DNA of 58,831 nt from an uncultured Oscillospiraceae bacterium (GCA_934444765.1 CAKSDC010000013.1:1-58831), one strand, 5' to 3'. Positions 7,932-17,989 are shown, counted from the stretch's first letter. A program made the numbers and translations. Notes: a model not told the origin generated them from the sequence alone.

Positions 7932-8720
7932 TTAGTATAGAGCGTAAAAGTTATGTACCCAGTTAATACCATTGATATGTTCCGAGCATTGAAAAGTACA
8001 TAGCATATTATTATCAAACCAACTGCTATCGGTAAGGTAAGGATTGCAATAAGATACTGCTCCACTTAGATTAGAGAGTATATAGCTATCGTATCCAGCA
8101 AAAATTCTTGCCACGGCAAGTTTGGTATCATCGTCTACTGATACGTTGCCGTTATAGTAGTTGCTAATACTGTTAAACTGTCCAGACTGAGTAAGCACTC
8201 CATATACTGAATTAGGAAAGCTATTGCTATATATACGATTATATATTATACCCACAATGTACTCTTTAAACTCCAAAGAACCACTATCCGCTTCTACTTG
8301 TACTACCGAAGCTATCATGTTAAATTCAGCGTCGGTTAAGCCTGTATAGTAAGAGTTATAGTCTTTGTAGTCGTCACATTGTGTAGTAGTTTGAACGCTA
8401 TCGGTATTAGTAGTAATATCGTAATAAGAGTAGTACCAAGGTGTAGTAGTAGTATCTTGTATAGTGGTAGTAGTGGTATCTTCAGTAGTCGTGAACTCTG
8501 TAGTAGTACATTCAGTAGTCGTAGTGGTAGTAGCAGTAGTAATAGTAGTGGTATACTCTGTAGTGGTAGAGTGTTCTGTAGTAGTAATAACGGAAGTATC
8601 TTCTATGGGATTGTTAGCCATTACAGAACTACTTTGTACAGTAGCAGTCTTACCACAAGCCGAAAGTATAGCCATAACAGATACTATAATAGCTGTAAAT
8701 ATAGTCTTACGATTAGTCAT
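7932..8720 (-). CDS. Cell wall hydrolase SleB-type (Hydrolase_2) lipoprotein
   Basis: 262 residues. A lipoprotein signal ends in LSAC, followed by a Thr-rich spacer (about residues 45-95, many TTT runs), then a SleB/Hydrolase_2 domain (about 128-260). The domain shows LTDAEFNMIASVVQVEADSG with the catalytic-type glutamate, IVGIIYNRIYSNSFPNSVY and a QF-type substrate motif. SleB enzymes are lytic transglycosylases of spore cortex peptidoglycan; vegetative relatives are also known. The lipobox suggests attachment to the outer face of a membrane. The start ATG follows ggagga. It is monocistronic, with a promoter at 8826-8854. Confidence 0.85.
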   Translation of the reverse strand: MTNRKTIFTAIIVSVMAILSACGKTATVQSSSVMANNPIEDTSVITTTEHSTTTEYTTTITTATTTTTTECTTTEFTTTEDTTTTTIQDTTTTPWYYSYYDITTNTDSVQTTTQCDDYKDYNSYYTGLTDAEFNMIASVVQVEADSGSLEFKEYIVGIIYNRIYSNSFPNSVYGVLTQSGQFNSISNYYNGNVSVDDDTKLAVARIFAGYDSYILSNLSGAVSYCNPYLTDSSWFDNNMLCTFQCSEHINGINWVHNFYALY

Positions 8721-8825
8721 TTAAAAAATCCTCCTATTAATGCTTTAAACACCTTTTAGAGAGTATCTAAAAGGCACACGCACATTAAGAGTGCAGAATG
8801 TCGTATATGCTGTAACAACATAGAT

Positions 8826-8854
8826 ATTATATCACAAATCGAATAGTTTGTCCA
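8826..8854 (-). promoter_or_regulatory. Predicted promoter of the SleB-type gene
   Basis: On the minus strand TGGACA (8849-8854), 17-bp spacer, TATAAT (8826-8831). Confidence 0.7.
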
Positions 8855-9007
8855 CACCTTGAATTAAAACTAAGGCTTAATCCAAAGAAGATTGTTAATA
8901 TTAAGTAGTATTATTAAATATTTTTCCTAAATATTGATAATATTCACAAACGCATATTGACATCTTCAGACAGTTTTTGCCATTTTACTGGCTTTATAAT
9001 TATCGTA

Positions 9008-9036
9008 TTGCAAAATATTCAATCACATGATATACT
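9008..9036 (+). promoter_or_regulatory. Predicted promoter of the HAD-moxR operon
   Basis: TTGCAA (9008-9013), 17-bp spacer, TATACT (9031-9036). Confidence 0.55.
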
Positions 9037-9092
9037 TATAGTATATATGCTATTAAACTATATTTAATATATTGAAAGGAAGATTATACCAT

Positions 9093-9749
9093 ATGCTAAA
9101 CATACAAGGCGTAATATTCGATATGGACGGACTTATGATAGATACCGAAAAGTTACTATGTAAGTTCTGGTGTGATGCTTGCAAAGAGTTTGGTTACCAT
9201 GCTACTCCTGATATGATATATCCTATGAGAAGTCTATGCTCTAAGTACTCATTACCAATGTTTAAGAAAATGTTCGGTGAAGACTTCGACGTAATGACTA
9301 TCCGTGAAAGACGTAAAGAACTTATGCAACAGTACATAGACGCTCACGGCATAGAAAAAAAGAAGGGCTTAGACCAACTTTTGGACTTTTTAAAACAGAA
9401 TAACATCAAGCGTGCCGTAGCTACTGCTACCGACTATCCAAGAACTGAACAGTATCTAAAAAGTGTAGGCGTGTTCGATAAGTTTGACAAAATAGTCTGT
9501 GCAACCATGGTAAAAGTAGGCAAACCTGAACCATATGTATACCTTGAGGCTTGCAAGGAATTAAACCTACCACCTAATAAGTGCATGGCTTTAGAAGATA
9601 GTCCAAACGGAATACTATCTGCTTACCGAGCAGGTTGTATTCCTGTAATGGTTCCAGACCTTACTCAACCAGACGAGGAAACTAAACAGTACCTTTACAC
9701 CTATGTGGAAAGTTTAGACCAAGTTATAGATACTATTTTGAAAGGATAA
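9093..9749 (+). CDS. HAD-superfamily phosphatase/phosphomutase (beta-phosphoglucomutase-like)
   Basis: 218 residues. HAD motif I is FDMDGLMID, with the nucleophile and acid/base aspartates. A helical cap (about 20-85) follows, then motif II ATATD, motif III lysine in KVGKPEP, and motif IV LEDSPNGI. This is subfamily IA with a C1 cap, related to beta-phosphoglucomutase and phosphoglycolate phosphatase. The substrate cannot be read from sequence. ATG 9093 lies after aaaggaag; a TTG at 9072 in frame is the alternative but overlaps that binding site. It is the first gene of a tight cluster with moxR, the DUF58 gene and the transglutaminase gene, though a functional link is unproven. Confidence 0.85.
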   Translation: MLNIQGVIFDMDGLMIDTEKLLCKFWCDACKEFGYHATPDMIYPMRSLCSKYSLPMFKKMFGEDFDVMTIRERRKELMQQYIDAHGIEKKKGLDQLLDFLKQNNIKRAVATATDYPRTEQYLKSVGVFDKFDKIVCATMVKVGKPEPYVYLEACKELNLPPNKCMALEDSPNGILSAYRAGCIPVMVPDLTQPDEETKQYLYTYVESLDQVIDTILKG

Positions 9750-9762
9750 ACTATATACTACC

Positions 9763-10686
9763 ATGAATGAAACTATCGAAAGACTAAAACACAGCATAGA
9801 AACTGTAATAGTAGGAAAGTCACAAGTTATAGATATGCTAATAATTAGTATGTTATGTGACGGTCACATACTAATTCAAGACGTACCAGGGGTTGGAAAG
9901 ACTAAGTTGGTTTCTGCACTATCTAAGGCAGTAAACGGAAAGTTTAACCGAATACAACTTACTCCCGATATTATGCCATCGGATATAGTAGGATTTTCCA
10001 TAATAAACCAACGCACTTTAGAGTTTGAATATCGTGAAGGTGTGGCTATGTGTAACTTTTTATTAGCGGACGAAATTAATCGTGCCTCACCTAAAGCACA
10101 GTCAAGCCTTTTAGAGGTTATGGAAGAACGTCAAATAAGTTTAGACGGTAAGACTCACGAACTACCTAAACCTTTTATGGTATTAGCCACTCAGAACCCT
10201 ATAGAAACTTATGGCACGTATCACCTACCAGAGGCTCAAATGGATAGGTTCTTTATACGTATAAGCATGGGATACCCTACACCGACTGAAGAACTTGACA
10301 TATTAGAACGTTCTAACAATACTACACATACCGAAAATTCCGCAGTGGTAACACTACAAGAGATTAACTCTATTAAAGAAGTAGTATCTACTATAACGGT
10401 ATCACAAAAGGTAAAAGAGTACATAGTAGCACTATCCAATGCTACACGTAACGATGCTAACGTATCTTTAGGGGTAAGTCCAAGAGGTAGTATAGCCATG
10501 TACAAGGGTTGCAAGGCAAGAGCCTATATCCTCGGTAGAGACTACGCCACTCCTGACGACGTTAAGGCGTTAGCAGAGTATGTATTTTCACATAGAATAA
10601 TACTATCTGCCAAGGGTAAGAGTGTATTTGAAAACTCTAATGAATACGTAAAAAAACTATTAGATACGGTATCTGTACCAATGTAA
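9763..10686 (+). CDS. MoxR-family AAA+ ATPase
   Basis: 307 residues, typical for the family. Walker A is DVPGVGKT and Walker B LADEINRASPKAQ; sensor 1 follows in LATQNPIE and the arginine-rich segment MDRFFIRISMGYP in helix. The C-terminal lid domain runs from about 230. MoxR ATPases act as chaperones that activate or assemble partner proteins, often with von Willebrand or DUF58 proteins. Here it precedes a DUF58 protein by 10 bases and a transglutaminase gene, the standard three-gene module. The start ATG lies 13 bases after the HAD stop, with aaagga overlapping the end of that gene. Confidence 0.93.
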   Translation: MNETIERLKHSIETVIVGKSQVIDMLIISMLCDGHILIQDVPGVGKTKLVSALSKAVNGKFNRIQLTPDIMPSDIVGFSIINQRTLEFEYREGVAMCNFLLADEINRASPKAQSSLLEVMEERQISLDGKTHELPKPFMVLATQNPIETYGTYHLPEAQMDRFFIRISMGYPTPTEELDILERSNNTTHTENSAVVTLQEINSIKEVVSTITVSQKVKEYIVALSNATRNDANVSLGVSPRGSIAMYKGCKARAYILGRDYATPDDVKALAEYVFSHRIILSAKGKSVFENSNEYVKKLLDTVSVPM

Positions 10687-10696
10687 GGAACTCACT

Positions 10697-11920
10697 ATGA
10701 AAAATAGACTAAAGATAATATTCAACTCTATTAAAGTAATGGTATCGTACGTTACGTGCCTGATAATAGTAATATTCTATACCATGTTTGCAGACGGCAA
10801 CTCTGGAATACTGCTATTAACTTTTATGGTATTAGTTCCCATACTATCTTTAATAGCGATGTTAATACATCTAAAAGATATTAAGATAACACTAAGCAGT
10901 ACCACAAACGATATAAAAAAAGGTTCTAACGCAGAAGTACTGCTAAATATATCCAAACAGAAGATAGTACCTCTACCGTTTGTTAGTGTGACTTTAAAGT
11001 ACACTCCGCACCTATCCTATAAAGACTATGATAGAACGTACTATCCTATAGTAAAGACTTCCATGGCTTTTGAAAGTTCCACAGAATGTTCTTATACGTT
11101 TAGGGCGAACGTTTCAGGAATGGCAGAAGTATACATCAAAGAGGCTTACATATATGACTATCTTGGATTTTTTAGAGTTAAGCTAAAAAGTATCGACTGT
11201 AGCACACCAATATATATCACTCCAGAAGTTAAAGAGATTAACGCATCTAAAGAGTTATTTAACAGTATAAGTAGTAGTGTAATAGTCAACGATGAAGAAG
11301 AGAACACTCAAAACGATACTATATCTATCGGTTCTAACTTAGGATATCTACACCGTGAGTACGTAGAGGGCGACTCCCCTAAGCGTATAAACTGGAAACT
11401 ATCTTGTAAAAAGGATAAGCTAATGGTTCGTTTAGATGAACCTTCTCCACAGTCCAAACCGTACATAGTATTAGACGCTTCTATAGACTACACTACAGAC
11501 GATACACTACAGAGTATAGTCAACTTTGAAAAGTTAGTAGAAAGTTCTCTATCGTTAGCCAATATGTGCGTACGCAACGGAATAGAATGTTACTATATAA
11601 TCACCAACTGTGAAGATACTACAGAGTATCTTTTAAAATCGTATGATGATATATACCACTTAGCCGTTATGATTTCACACTGTAAGTGTAACGATAACCA
11701 TAGCTTACCAAACAGTATACTTAGTCTAAAAAGTTCCGATAGTATGTACTTAGTATTCACCGACTGTTATACTAATAAGTTAATATCACAGATAGACGAT
11801 TTAAATAGAAAAGGAATACTAACATACACCATACTATCTAAACGATACGCTAATAAGTATGCTAACTCTAACGTTTGGTTAGTAGATAACGACCTATCTA
11901 TTAATAGCTCAGAATACTAA
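10697..11920 (+). CDS. DUF58 domain protein of the MoxR module
   Basis: 407 residues. Two membrane helices at about 10-55 are followed by a beta-rich extracytoplasmic or membrane-proximal domain, then the DUF58 signature with REYVEGDSPKRINWKLS (about residues 225-240) and a vWA-like fold to the end. DUF58 proteins accompany MoxR ATPases and transglutaminase-like membrane proteins; the module is implicated in cell-envelope processes in various bacteria, but its role here is unknown. The gene starts 10 bases after moxR, with aagga upstream, and is 18 bases before the transglutaminase gene. Confidence 0.9.
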   Translation: MKNRLKIIFNSIKVMVSYVTCLIIVIFYTMFADGNSGILLLTFMVLVPILSLIAMLIHLKDIKITLSSTTNDIKKGSNAEVLLNISKQKIVPLPFVSVTLKYTPHLSYKDYDRTYYPIVKTSMAFESSTECSYTFRANVSGMAEVYIKEAYIYDYLGFFRVKLKSIDCSTPIYITPEVKEINASKELFNSISSSVIVNDEEENTQNDTISIGSNLGYLHREYVEGDSPKRINWKLSCKKDKLMVRLDEPSPQSKPYIVLDASIDYTTDDTLQSIVNFEKLVESSLSLANMCVRNGIECYYIITNCEDTTEYLLKSYDDIYHLAVMISHCKCNDNHSLPNSILSLKSSDSMYLVFTDCYTNKLISQIDDLNRKGILTYTILSKRYANKYANSNVWLVDNDLSINSSEY

Positions 11921-11938
11921 AGGTGGTGTTATATACTT

Positions 11939-14257
11939 ATGATAATTAATAGATTAAAACAGTATAAGTCTAAGATAGTACCGCTACTATTTGGAGTACT
12001 AATAGTTACCAGTTTTATGTATAATTACAATAGTAGTTTAGGTATGGTGCTTTTTATAATAGCTTTTATACTACAGAGTGCAATATATACTTTTTACGAC
12101 TACATAGCTACTAAAAAAAGAATACTACAGTATATTTCTATATTAGGTTCTATGGCAGTAATATTGATAGTATGTTTGCTAATAGGTTCAGTGACTAACC
12201 GTTCCGAAGTGATAGACTTTATAGTATGGTTTTTAAGTCCACAGGATGCCGTGGAATATTCTGCTAACTATATAGTTATGGTATTTATAGGAATTAATTT
12301 CTTTATAGCGTCTACAGTATACTATTTTACTCAGGTACGATATAGAATGTTTATAACGTTCCTGTTAATGCTAATACCTTTAGCAATATTTACCAAAGAA
12401 GATAATACCGTACCTGTAATACTGTTCTTACCATTGGTGGTATCGTTTTTCACTACTATTATAGTATGTGGACAGAATAACCTATACGAACAGAACCACA
12501 CTATTATAGTACAAAATAGTTCTTACGTAAAGTCTATAGGAGTATTTGTGCTATCGTTTATGGTGATATGTTCTGCAATACCTAAACCACAGATAGAGGC
12601 TAATAGAAACGTATTTGAAAATATGATATCCGCCGATAGACTGACCAATTTTTTACTATCTCAATTGGGTTCTTTTAGTGATACTTCAGGTTCTTCTGGA
12701 GGTTCACTATTAACTAATAGTAAAAGATTATACTCTATCCAATGTGATGAAGATATGACTTTAAAGACCAGAACTTTCAGTTACTACGATTTCAACCAAA
12801 ATACTTGGACACGTTCGGACAACTATAGCACACTAATAGAAAGTTCTTTGTCGGATACCAACTTATACTATCAAGATACTTATACTAACTTACTCTACTA
12901 TGACCGCTACGGTTCTGCATTACAAAATAATACTACTAATACTTTTCAACAGAGTTTAAATCCATCGGAACTATTAAACGCTATAGTATATGCCACTTCC
13001 AAAGATACAAGTTTCAGCAAGCGTTATAACTTACAAGATATTCCAACTGATACACAGTTTACCGAAGATATCGGAACGGTATACGTTACTACTTTAAACT
13101 TTCCGTCTTCTTTTATACTGAATAATACTCGTGGATTTAGCGTAACACAGAAAGATTACAATCTACCTATCAATGCCACATATAGTGACATCTTATATGA
13201 AGCTGACGGTGTAACGTTTCCTAATAGGTTAGAATATTCCGTTCAGTACTACTCTAAAGATATACTATCTAATCAAGACTACGCCTATCAGATAGTAAGT
13301 AGTTTAAACTATTCTAACTATGGCAACTTTTTAGATAGTCTGTACTCCATAGTGCAAGATACTAAGTATGAAAGTACAGTAAAAGCATACGTTCAAGACT
13401 ATCAAAATGCCGTTAAGTATTCCACGGTGTTCACGGATTGCCACAATGAAAACATTACTAATCTTGCACAAGAGATTACCAAAGACTGCAATTCCGACTT
13501 AGAAAAGGCTACCGCTTTAGAATACTACTTTATTCAAAATGGTTACACCTACGATGCGGAATACTATAGACCGAACGACGTTACTATTGAAGACTTTCTA
13601 TTCAACTCTAAAATAGGTGCTTGCTATGAGTATTCAACTTCCATGGTGCTACTTGCAAGGGCTATCGGACTACCTGCTCGATACTGTGAAGGCTTTTTAG
13701 TGGACAAAAACAAAAACACTACTAACTATATAGCCGTGGGAAATTCTCACGCATTCCCAGAAGTATATATCAGTGGCTTTGGTTGGTGTTATTTTGAACC
13801 TACTCAAATATACGGAGATATCGGCAATGATACCAATAGCGATAGCCTCTCACAGAACCAACAACTATTTATAGTATCCATAAGTATACTAATATTGGTA
13901 GTATTAACCGTACTGTTCATAAAGTGTGTATATCCTAACCTATACGAACGCTACTTTAGAAGTAGACTATTAAAACAGAGTCTATCTACAGGAACTTCAA
14001 TGATAGTAAACAGAATAAAAGTCATTACTAACATATCTAAATCGAAAACTTTAGAAGAGGTTCAACAGATAGTATATAGTAGATATTCGATAGATATTTC
14101 TAACATAGTAAACATATCCAATATGATACTATACGGAAACCCTAAGCAAGACAGTTCACAGATACTTAATACTCTACTAACCGACTACATAGAGGTATAC
14201 AACCTAATTAAGCAGTTCAAAAAAGAAGAAAGACAGTCCAAAAAACATAGTCGATAG
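11939..14257 (+). CDS. Membrane transglutaminase-like protein (TgpA-type)
   Basis: 772 residues. The N-terminal third has several membrane helices (to about residue 215). An extracytoplasmic region follows, then a transglutaminase core with CYEYSTSMVLLARAIGLPARYCEGF (cysteine in GACYEYS, about residue 562), HAFPEVYI histidine and the aspartate-equivalent W-x-Y-F-E-P-T region. A further helix (about 640-660) and a cytoplasmic tail complete it. The catalytic Cys-His pair appears intact, so cysteine protease or transglutaminase chemistry outside the membrane is plausible. It ends the HAD-moxR-DUF58-TGase operon; an intrinsic terminator follows. Confidence 0.9.
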   Translation: MIINRLKQYKSKIVPLLFGVLIVTSFMYNYNSSLGMVLFIIAFILQSAIYTFYDYIATKKRILQYISILGSMAVILIVCLLIGSVTNRSEVIDFIVWFLSPQDAVEYSANYIVMVFIGINFFIASTVYYFTQVRYRMFITFLLMLIPLAIFTKEDNTVPVILFLPLVVSFFTTIIVCGQNNLYEQNHTIIVQNSSYVKSIGVFVLSFMVICSAIPKPQIEANRNVFENMISADRLTNFLLSQLGSFSDTSGSSGGSLLTNSKRLYSIQCDEDMTLKTRTFSYYDFNQNTWTRSDNYSTLIESSLSDTNLYYQDTYTNLLYYDRYGSALQNNTTNTFQQSLNPSELLNAIVYATSKDTSFSKRYNLQDIPTDTQFTEDIGTVYVTTLNFPSSFILNNTRGFSVTQKDYNLPINATYSDILYEADGVTFPNRLEYSVQYYSKDILSNQDYAYQIVSSLNYSNYGNFLDSLYSIVQDTKYESTVKAYVQDYQNAVKYSTVFTDCHNENITNLAQEITKDCNSDLEKATALEYYFIQNGYTYDAEYYRPNDVTIEDFLFNSKIGACYEYSTSMVLLARAIGLPARYCEGFLVDKNKNTTNYIAVGNSHAFPEVYISGFGWCYFEPTQIYGDIGNDTNSDSLSQNQQLFIVSISILILVVLTVLFIKCVYPNLYERYFRSRLLKQSLSTGTSMIVNRIKVITNISKSKTLEEVQQIVYSRYSIDISNIVNISNMILYGNPKQDSSQILNTLLTDYIEVYNLIKQFKKEERQSKKHSR

Positions 14258-14261
14258 AGCA

Positions 14262-14293
14262 AAAAGAACGTTCTTAATATAGAACGTTCTTTT
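14262..14293 (+). terminator. Intrinsic terminator of the moxR operon
   Basis: Arms agaacgttct (14265-14274) and agaacgttct (14281-14290); each arm is itself a perfect palindrome. Outer A and T runs extend the stem. It could also serve the convergent minus-strand block. Confidence 0.75.
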
Positions 14294-14300
14294 CTGTATA

Positions 14301-15314
14301 CTATAGGTCCATAAACTCATCACGTTTATTTTCGCTTGCATGAGCACCCGAAACTCTAATATCTTCACCTAAGAACTGTATACCCTTATAAGAAAATAGT
14401 CGGGAAGCTATTCTTTGGTCATACTTTGTACTGATATCCTTAGCCTCATAGTTAGTACTTATTATAGTAGGCATTCCGTGAATATATCTTGAGTTTATTA
14501 TGTTATATATCACCGACTTAGAAAACTGTGTGTTGAACTCTGCACCCAAATCGTCTATTATTAGCAAGTCGGCATTGATGTACACTTCAAGACTATCTTC
14601 CGAAAAGTCTCTATCTTTAGAAAATTTTTCTCTTTCGATAGTAGAAACCATATCGTTGCAAGCGTTGTATACCACATTATAACCAAGTTCCATAACTCTT
14701 TTTGCTATAGCCAGAGATAGATGTGTTTTACCTACGCCAGTCTTTCCGTACATTAGAATGTTCGGCTTATCCATATCGAACGTATTAGCATAATTGAGCA
14801 GTTTTTCGTAGTAGTCGGTCATAATTTGACGCACAGTAGCATGATATCTTGGTAGAAACTCAGTAGAATATCGGTTCAAGTCGAACGTTTCAAAAGAACA
14901 GAGTTTAAGTTTAGAGTTTTTATTAATTTCCTTAGTAGCTAACTGCTTGATTAGTAACTTCAAGCAGTCGCAATAGTCGTCATGATAGTAACCAGTATCG
15001 GAACACTTTTCGCAAGTATACTTAATGTTTAGATAGTCTTTATCGTAACCATTTTCAACCAATAGTTTAGCTATTCTTGACTGTGTATACAGATTATTTT
15101 TTTTAATCTTTTCGACTTCTTTTTCAACGTCCACATTTTTTTTCAAAGATGCCAATATTATACTATGACTGGTATTAGCCAAATAAGCGTTCAAACCAGC
15201 TATCTCTGGAACTTTACTTTCCACTTCCACCCTACGACTGTTATAACCATCTATAGCACTTGCACGCCTTTGAGAGATGATATCAAAAGCACTGTTAATA
15301 TATTTAGTATTCAT
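14301..15314 (-). CDS. DnaC/DnaI-like helicase-loader ATPase
   Basis: 337 residues. A zinc-binding cluster C-E-K-C-S-D-T-G ... D-Y-C-D-C lies at about 100-118, then an AAA+ domain with Walker A YGKTGVGKTHLSLA (about 190) and Walker B LLIIDDLGAEF (about 250). The sensor region includes PTIISTNYEA and R-I-A-S-R-L. This is the loader that places the replicative helicase on DNA. It is the last gene of the long minus-strand block and follows a DnaD/DnaB-like gene by 33 bases, giving a primosome pair as in Bacillus dnaB-dnaI. The Shine-Dalgarno aggagg is about 16 bases from ATG, rather far. Confidence 0.88.
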   Translation of the reverse strand: MNTKYINSAFDIISQRRASAIDGYNSRRVEVESKVPEIAGLNAYLANTSHSIILASLKKNVDVEKEVEKIKKNNLYTQSRIAKLLVENGYDKDYLNIKYTCEKCSDTGYYHDDYCDCLKLLIKQLATKEINKNSKLKLCSFETFDLNRYSTEFLPRYHATVRQIMTDYYEKLLNYANTFDMDKPNILMYGKTGVGKTHLSLAIAKRVMELGYNVVYNACNDMVSTIEREKFSKDRDFSEDSLEVYINADLLIIDDLGAEFNTQFSKSVIYNIINSRYIHGMPTIISTNYEAKDISTKYDQRIASRLFSYKGIQFLGEDIRVSGAHASENKRDEFMDL

Positions 15315-15347
15315 AATATTATATTATACTCCTCCTAATCTGTTATA

Positions 15348-16292
15348 CTATAGTTCAAGTCTATTTTCTATAAGCATACGTTCATACTCTGCAAGATTAT
15401 AGCTTGGTTCGTTGTTACTATAAGAAGAATAACTATGTTCGCCGTTTAGTTTATAAGGATTTTTTTCATACTCTTTAACCTTTTCAAGGGTATCCAAACC
15501 GTTATTGATATACTTACGAATTATAGCGTTTACGTATGGAACGCTCTTTTTAGAAGACGGCAAAGAGTTACTATCGGTATCAGGTATAGAATTGTACACG
15601 TGAGCGACCAGTTCTAAAGATATATTCTTAGCGTTCCAAAAGTTTACTATATCCCTTTGATTAGGTAGCAGATAGTTCAAGTTGAATATTTTTGCCACAC
15701 CACGCATATAGTCTTCAACGCATAGGTAGTAATTAGCCTCTTCCAAAGTTTTAACTCCCATAGATGCCCACTTAGATATTACACTATTGAATAGTTGCAT
15801 ATTCAAGTTATTGTGTTTGCAATCGGAATAGAGTGTTAATATTACGTCTTTAGGCATACCCAACACGTCATAAGCGGATATAAGACTACTAATTTCAAAA
15901 GGGGATATCATTTGACCGTTAGTAACACGTTTAGCATTTTCGATAATATCCTTGATATCGTTAGAAGTATTAGACATTTCGTCTATCACGCTTGGACTTA
16001 GTACTTCTGGTTGATAGTTTTTGTAGTCTGTTTTTTTATTGGAACTGTCTACTATAGTAATGACTTTGTTATCCGACCAAAACTTTAAAGCCTGTTTTAC
16101 GCTCTCTAAAGATAGTCCAGACTGAATGGTAAGCTGTTCCAAAGAAGGAATAACTTTAGTATTACGTAGTATTATCAACAGTATTTTAATGGCGTTACCG
16201 TTAGCAGAATGAATATAATCATCTACTATAGCATTAGGCACATAAAAAGCATTCCCGATATATTTAGTATTTAAGTAATAGTTTACTTGCAT
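15348..16292 (-). CDS. DnaD/DnaB-like primosomal protein
   Basis: 314 residues. The N-terminal part (about 1-90) looks like a winged helix: IPSLEQLTIQSGLSLESVKQAL and NKVITIV. It is followed by DnaD-type repeats (about 120-190, 205-280) with ISSLISAYDVLGMPKDVILTL, KTLEEA and PYVNAIIRKYINNGLDTLEKV. This matches DnaD/phage-associated primosome components that cooperate with the DnaC/DnaI loader encoded next. The pair's adjacency supports a role in replication initiation or restart. The start is preceded by gggggaa. Confidence 0.85.
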   Translation of the reverse strand: MQVNYYLNTKYIGNAFYVPNAIVDDYIHSANGNAIKILLIILRNTKVIPSLEQLTIQSGLSLESVKQALKFWSDNKVITIVDSSNKKTDYKNYQPEVLSPSVIDEMSNTSNDIKDIIENAKRVTNGQMISPFEISSLISAYDVLGMPKDVILTLYSDCKHNNLNMQLFNSVISKWASMGVKTLEEANYYLCVEDYMRGVAKIFNLNYLLPNQRDIVNFWNAKNISLELVAHVYNSIPDTDSNSLPSSKKSVPYVNAIIRKYINNGLDTLEKVKEYEKNPYKLNGEHSYSSYSNNEPSYNLAEYERMLIENRLEL

Positions 16293-16310
16293 AAAAATTC
16301 CCCCAATAGT

Positions 16311-17972
16311 TTATACGCTATACTGTAGTAAAAGTTCCTCAGCATTTTTTAGAGCCAACTCTGAAGGACTTTCGCCGTTCATAATTCGTGCAATCTCTTT
16401 AACTCTGCCTATGTGGTCTAACTCTAATACTTGTGTAGAAGTACTACTTTCATCAAAAGACTTTTCTATCAATAGATGATGGTCGCCCATTACTGCTATC
16501 TGCGTTAAGTGAGTTACACATATAACCTGTCTATACTTAGAAACTTCTTTAAGTTTAACGCCTATCTTTTGGGCAGTCTTACCACTAACGCCAGTATCTA
16601 TTTCATCGAATATCAAAGTAGAAACGTTATCTTTATCGGATATAACAGTCTTTAAAGCAAGCATAATTCTTGAAAGTTCGCCACCAGAAGCTATTTTGGA
16701 TATCGGCTTAGGAGGTTCGCCAACGTTAGCAGAGATTAAAAATTCCATACTATCCATACCGTGTATAGTAAGTTTTCCCTCTTGATGACTTACCGTAAAT
16801 ACCACGTTAGGCATATTAAGGAATAGCAACTCTTTAGTTACTCTTTTAGTAAAGTCTTCAGCTATTTTGGTACGATATTCCGATAGTGCTTTAGCCTTCT
16901 TAGTAACTTCGCTTAGTAGAGCCTCTTTTTGAGCCATTAGACTTTCTAACTCATTAGATGAGTTTTCCAACTTAGAAATTTCTTCCAAAGAGTTGTTGTA
17001 CATATTAACTATATCGTTTAGTGGCATGGAATACTTCTTTTTTACGTGATTAAGTTCAAGTCTTCTATTGGTTAAGTATTCCAGTCTGTCTTCGTCTAAG
17101 TCTATGGAGTTAGATAGTATGAGTAGTTCTTCCGAAACGTCTTTAAGTTCTATGTATACGCTTTCAAGTCTTTCGATTAACGGTTTAAGTTCTGGAATAG
17201 TCTGTTCATGTTTAAGAATATATCCTTTAGCCAATCCGACGTTTTCCATAGCAGAGCCGTCACAAGTATTTAGAACACTATAAGCACTATCTAACGACTG
17301 TATTAGGGTATCAGCATTTACGCATACGTTGTATTCTTCTTCTATGGAAGTATCTTCATCAGGTGTTAAGTTTAAAGAGCTTAGTTCGTCTATCTTTAAC
17401 TTTAGAAGTTCTAAACGTTCAGCCTTAGAGCGTTCTAACTTTTTAAGTTCGCCTATTCTACGTGCAAGGTTTTGCAGTTCCTTAAAAGAACGTTGATAGT
17501 CTTCCAATAAAGAGTAGTCACCACCAAAGGTATCTATAATAGAAAGGTGTTTTTCTGGGTTCAGTAGTATTTGGTTATCGTGTTGACCGTGTACGTTTAC
17601 CAACATCTGTCCAATCTCTTTAAGTACCGAAACTGCCACGGCTCTGGAGTTTATTCTTGCCACACTTCCGCCGTCCGCTAATACTTCCCTTGTAATAGTA
17701 ATCATGCGTTCATCATGAGCAATATTAAGTTCGTCCAAACGGTTACATACAGTATCGCTTAAGTTAGTAAATAGAGCAGTAATAGTAGCTTTTTTTTCGC
17801 CAGTACGAACTATGTCTTTAGTCATACGTTGCCCAAGAATACTATTAATACCATTAATTAGTATCGATTTACCCGCACCAGTTTCGCCAGTAAACACGTT
17901 AAAGTGATTAGAAAACGGTATATGTGCAGACTTTATTACTGCAAGATTTTCTATATATAGTTCGTATAACAC
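16311..17972 (-). CDS. recN: DNA repair protein RecN
   Basis: 553 residues, normal for RecN. This SMC-like ATPase acts early in double-strand break repair. Walker A is FTGETGAGKSILINGI at the N-terminus. A central coiled coil follows (about 155-360), then the ABC signature ISKIASGGELSRIMLAL and Walker B TLIFDEIDTGVSG. The frame opens at 17990, but ggggagg lies between that ATG and a GTG at 17972, which gives the family-standard start MLYELYIENLAVI; I use the GTG. The upstream argR stop abuts the region. The order argR-recN is standard in Clostridia. Confidence 0.95.
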   Translation of the reverse strand: MLYELYIENLAVIKSAHIPFSNHFNVFTGETGAGKSILINGINSILGQRMTKDIVRTGEKKATITALFTNLSDTVCNRLDELNIAHDERMITITREVLADGGSVARINSRAVAVSVLKEIGQMLVNVHGQHDNQILLNPEKHLSIIDTFGGDYSLLEDYQRSFKELQNLARRIGELKKLERSKAERLELLKLKIDELSSLNLTPDEDTSIEEEYNVCVNADTLIQSLDSAYSVLNTCDGSAMENVGLAKGYILKHEQTIPELKPLIERLESVYIELKDVSEELLILSNSIDLDEDRLEYLTNRRLELNHVKKKYSMPLNDIVNMYNNSLEEISKLENSSNELESLMAQKEALLSEVTKKAKALSEYRTKIAEDFTKRVTKELLFLNMPNVVFTVSHQEGKLTIHGMDSMEFLISANVGEPPKPISKIASGGELSRIMLALKTVISDKDNVSTLIFDEIDTGVSGKTAQKIGVKLKEVSKYRQVICVTHLTQIAVMGDHHLLIEKSFDESSTSTQVLELDHIGRVKEIARIMNGESPSELALKNAEELLLQYSV

Positions 17973-17989
17973 TACAATAAGCCTCCCCA

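Larger units (their letters stand above)
8721..9092. other. Intergenic region between divergent sleB-like and HAD genes
   Basis: 372 bases holding a promoter for each neighbour. The sleB-like leader (about 100 bases) contains a hairpin with stem ccttttaga / tctaaaagg at 8752-8774. A TTGACA at 8955-8960 has no matching -10. I see no ORF. Confidence 0.55.

Noticed and set aside
8464..8724. Valine-rich ORF opposite the SleB-type gene
   Set aside because: It is the antisense of the Thr-rich repeat (GTA/GTG opposite ACT/CAC) with no binding site; a shadow. The same applies at 52224-52442.
8955..8960. TTGACA before the HAD gene as a promoter
   Set aside because: There is no -10-like box 16-18 bases downstream; the pair at 9008-9036 fits better.
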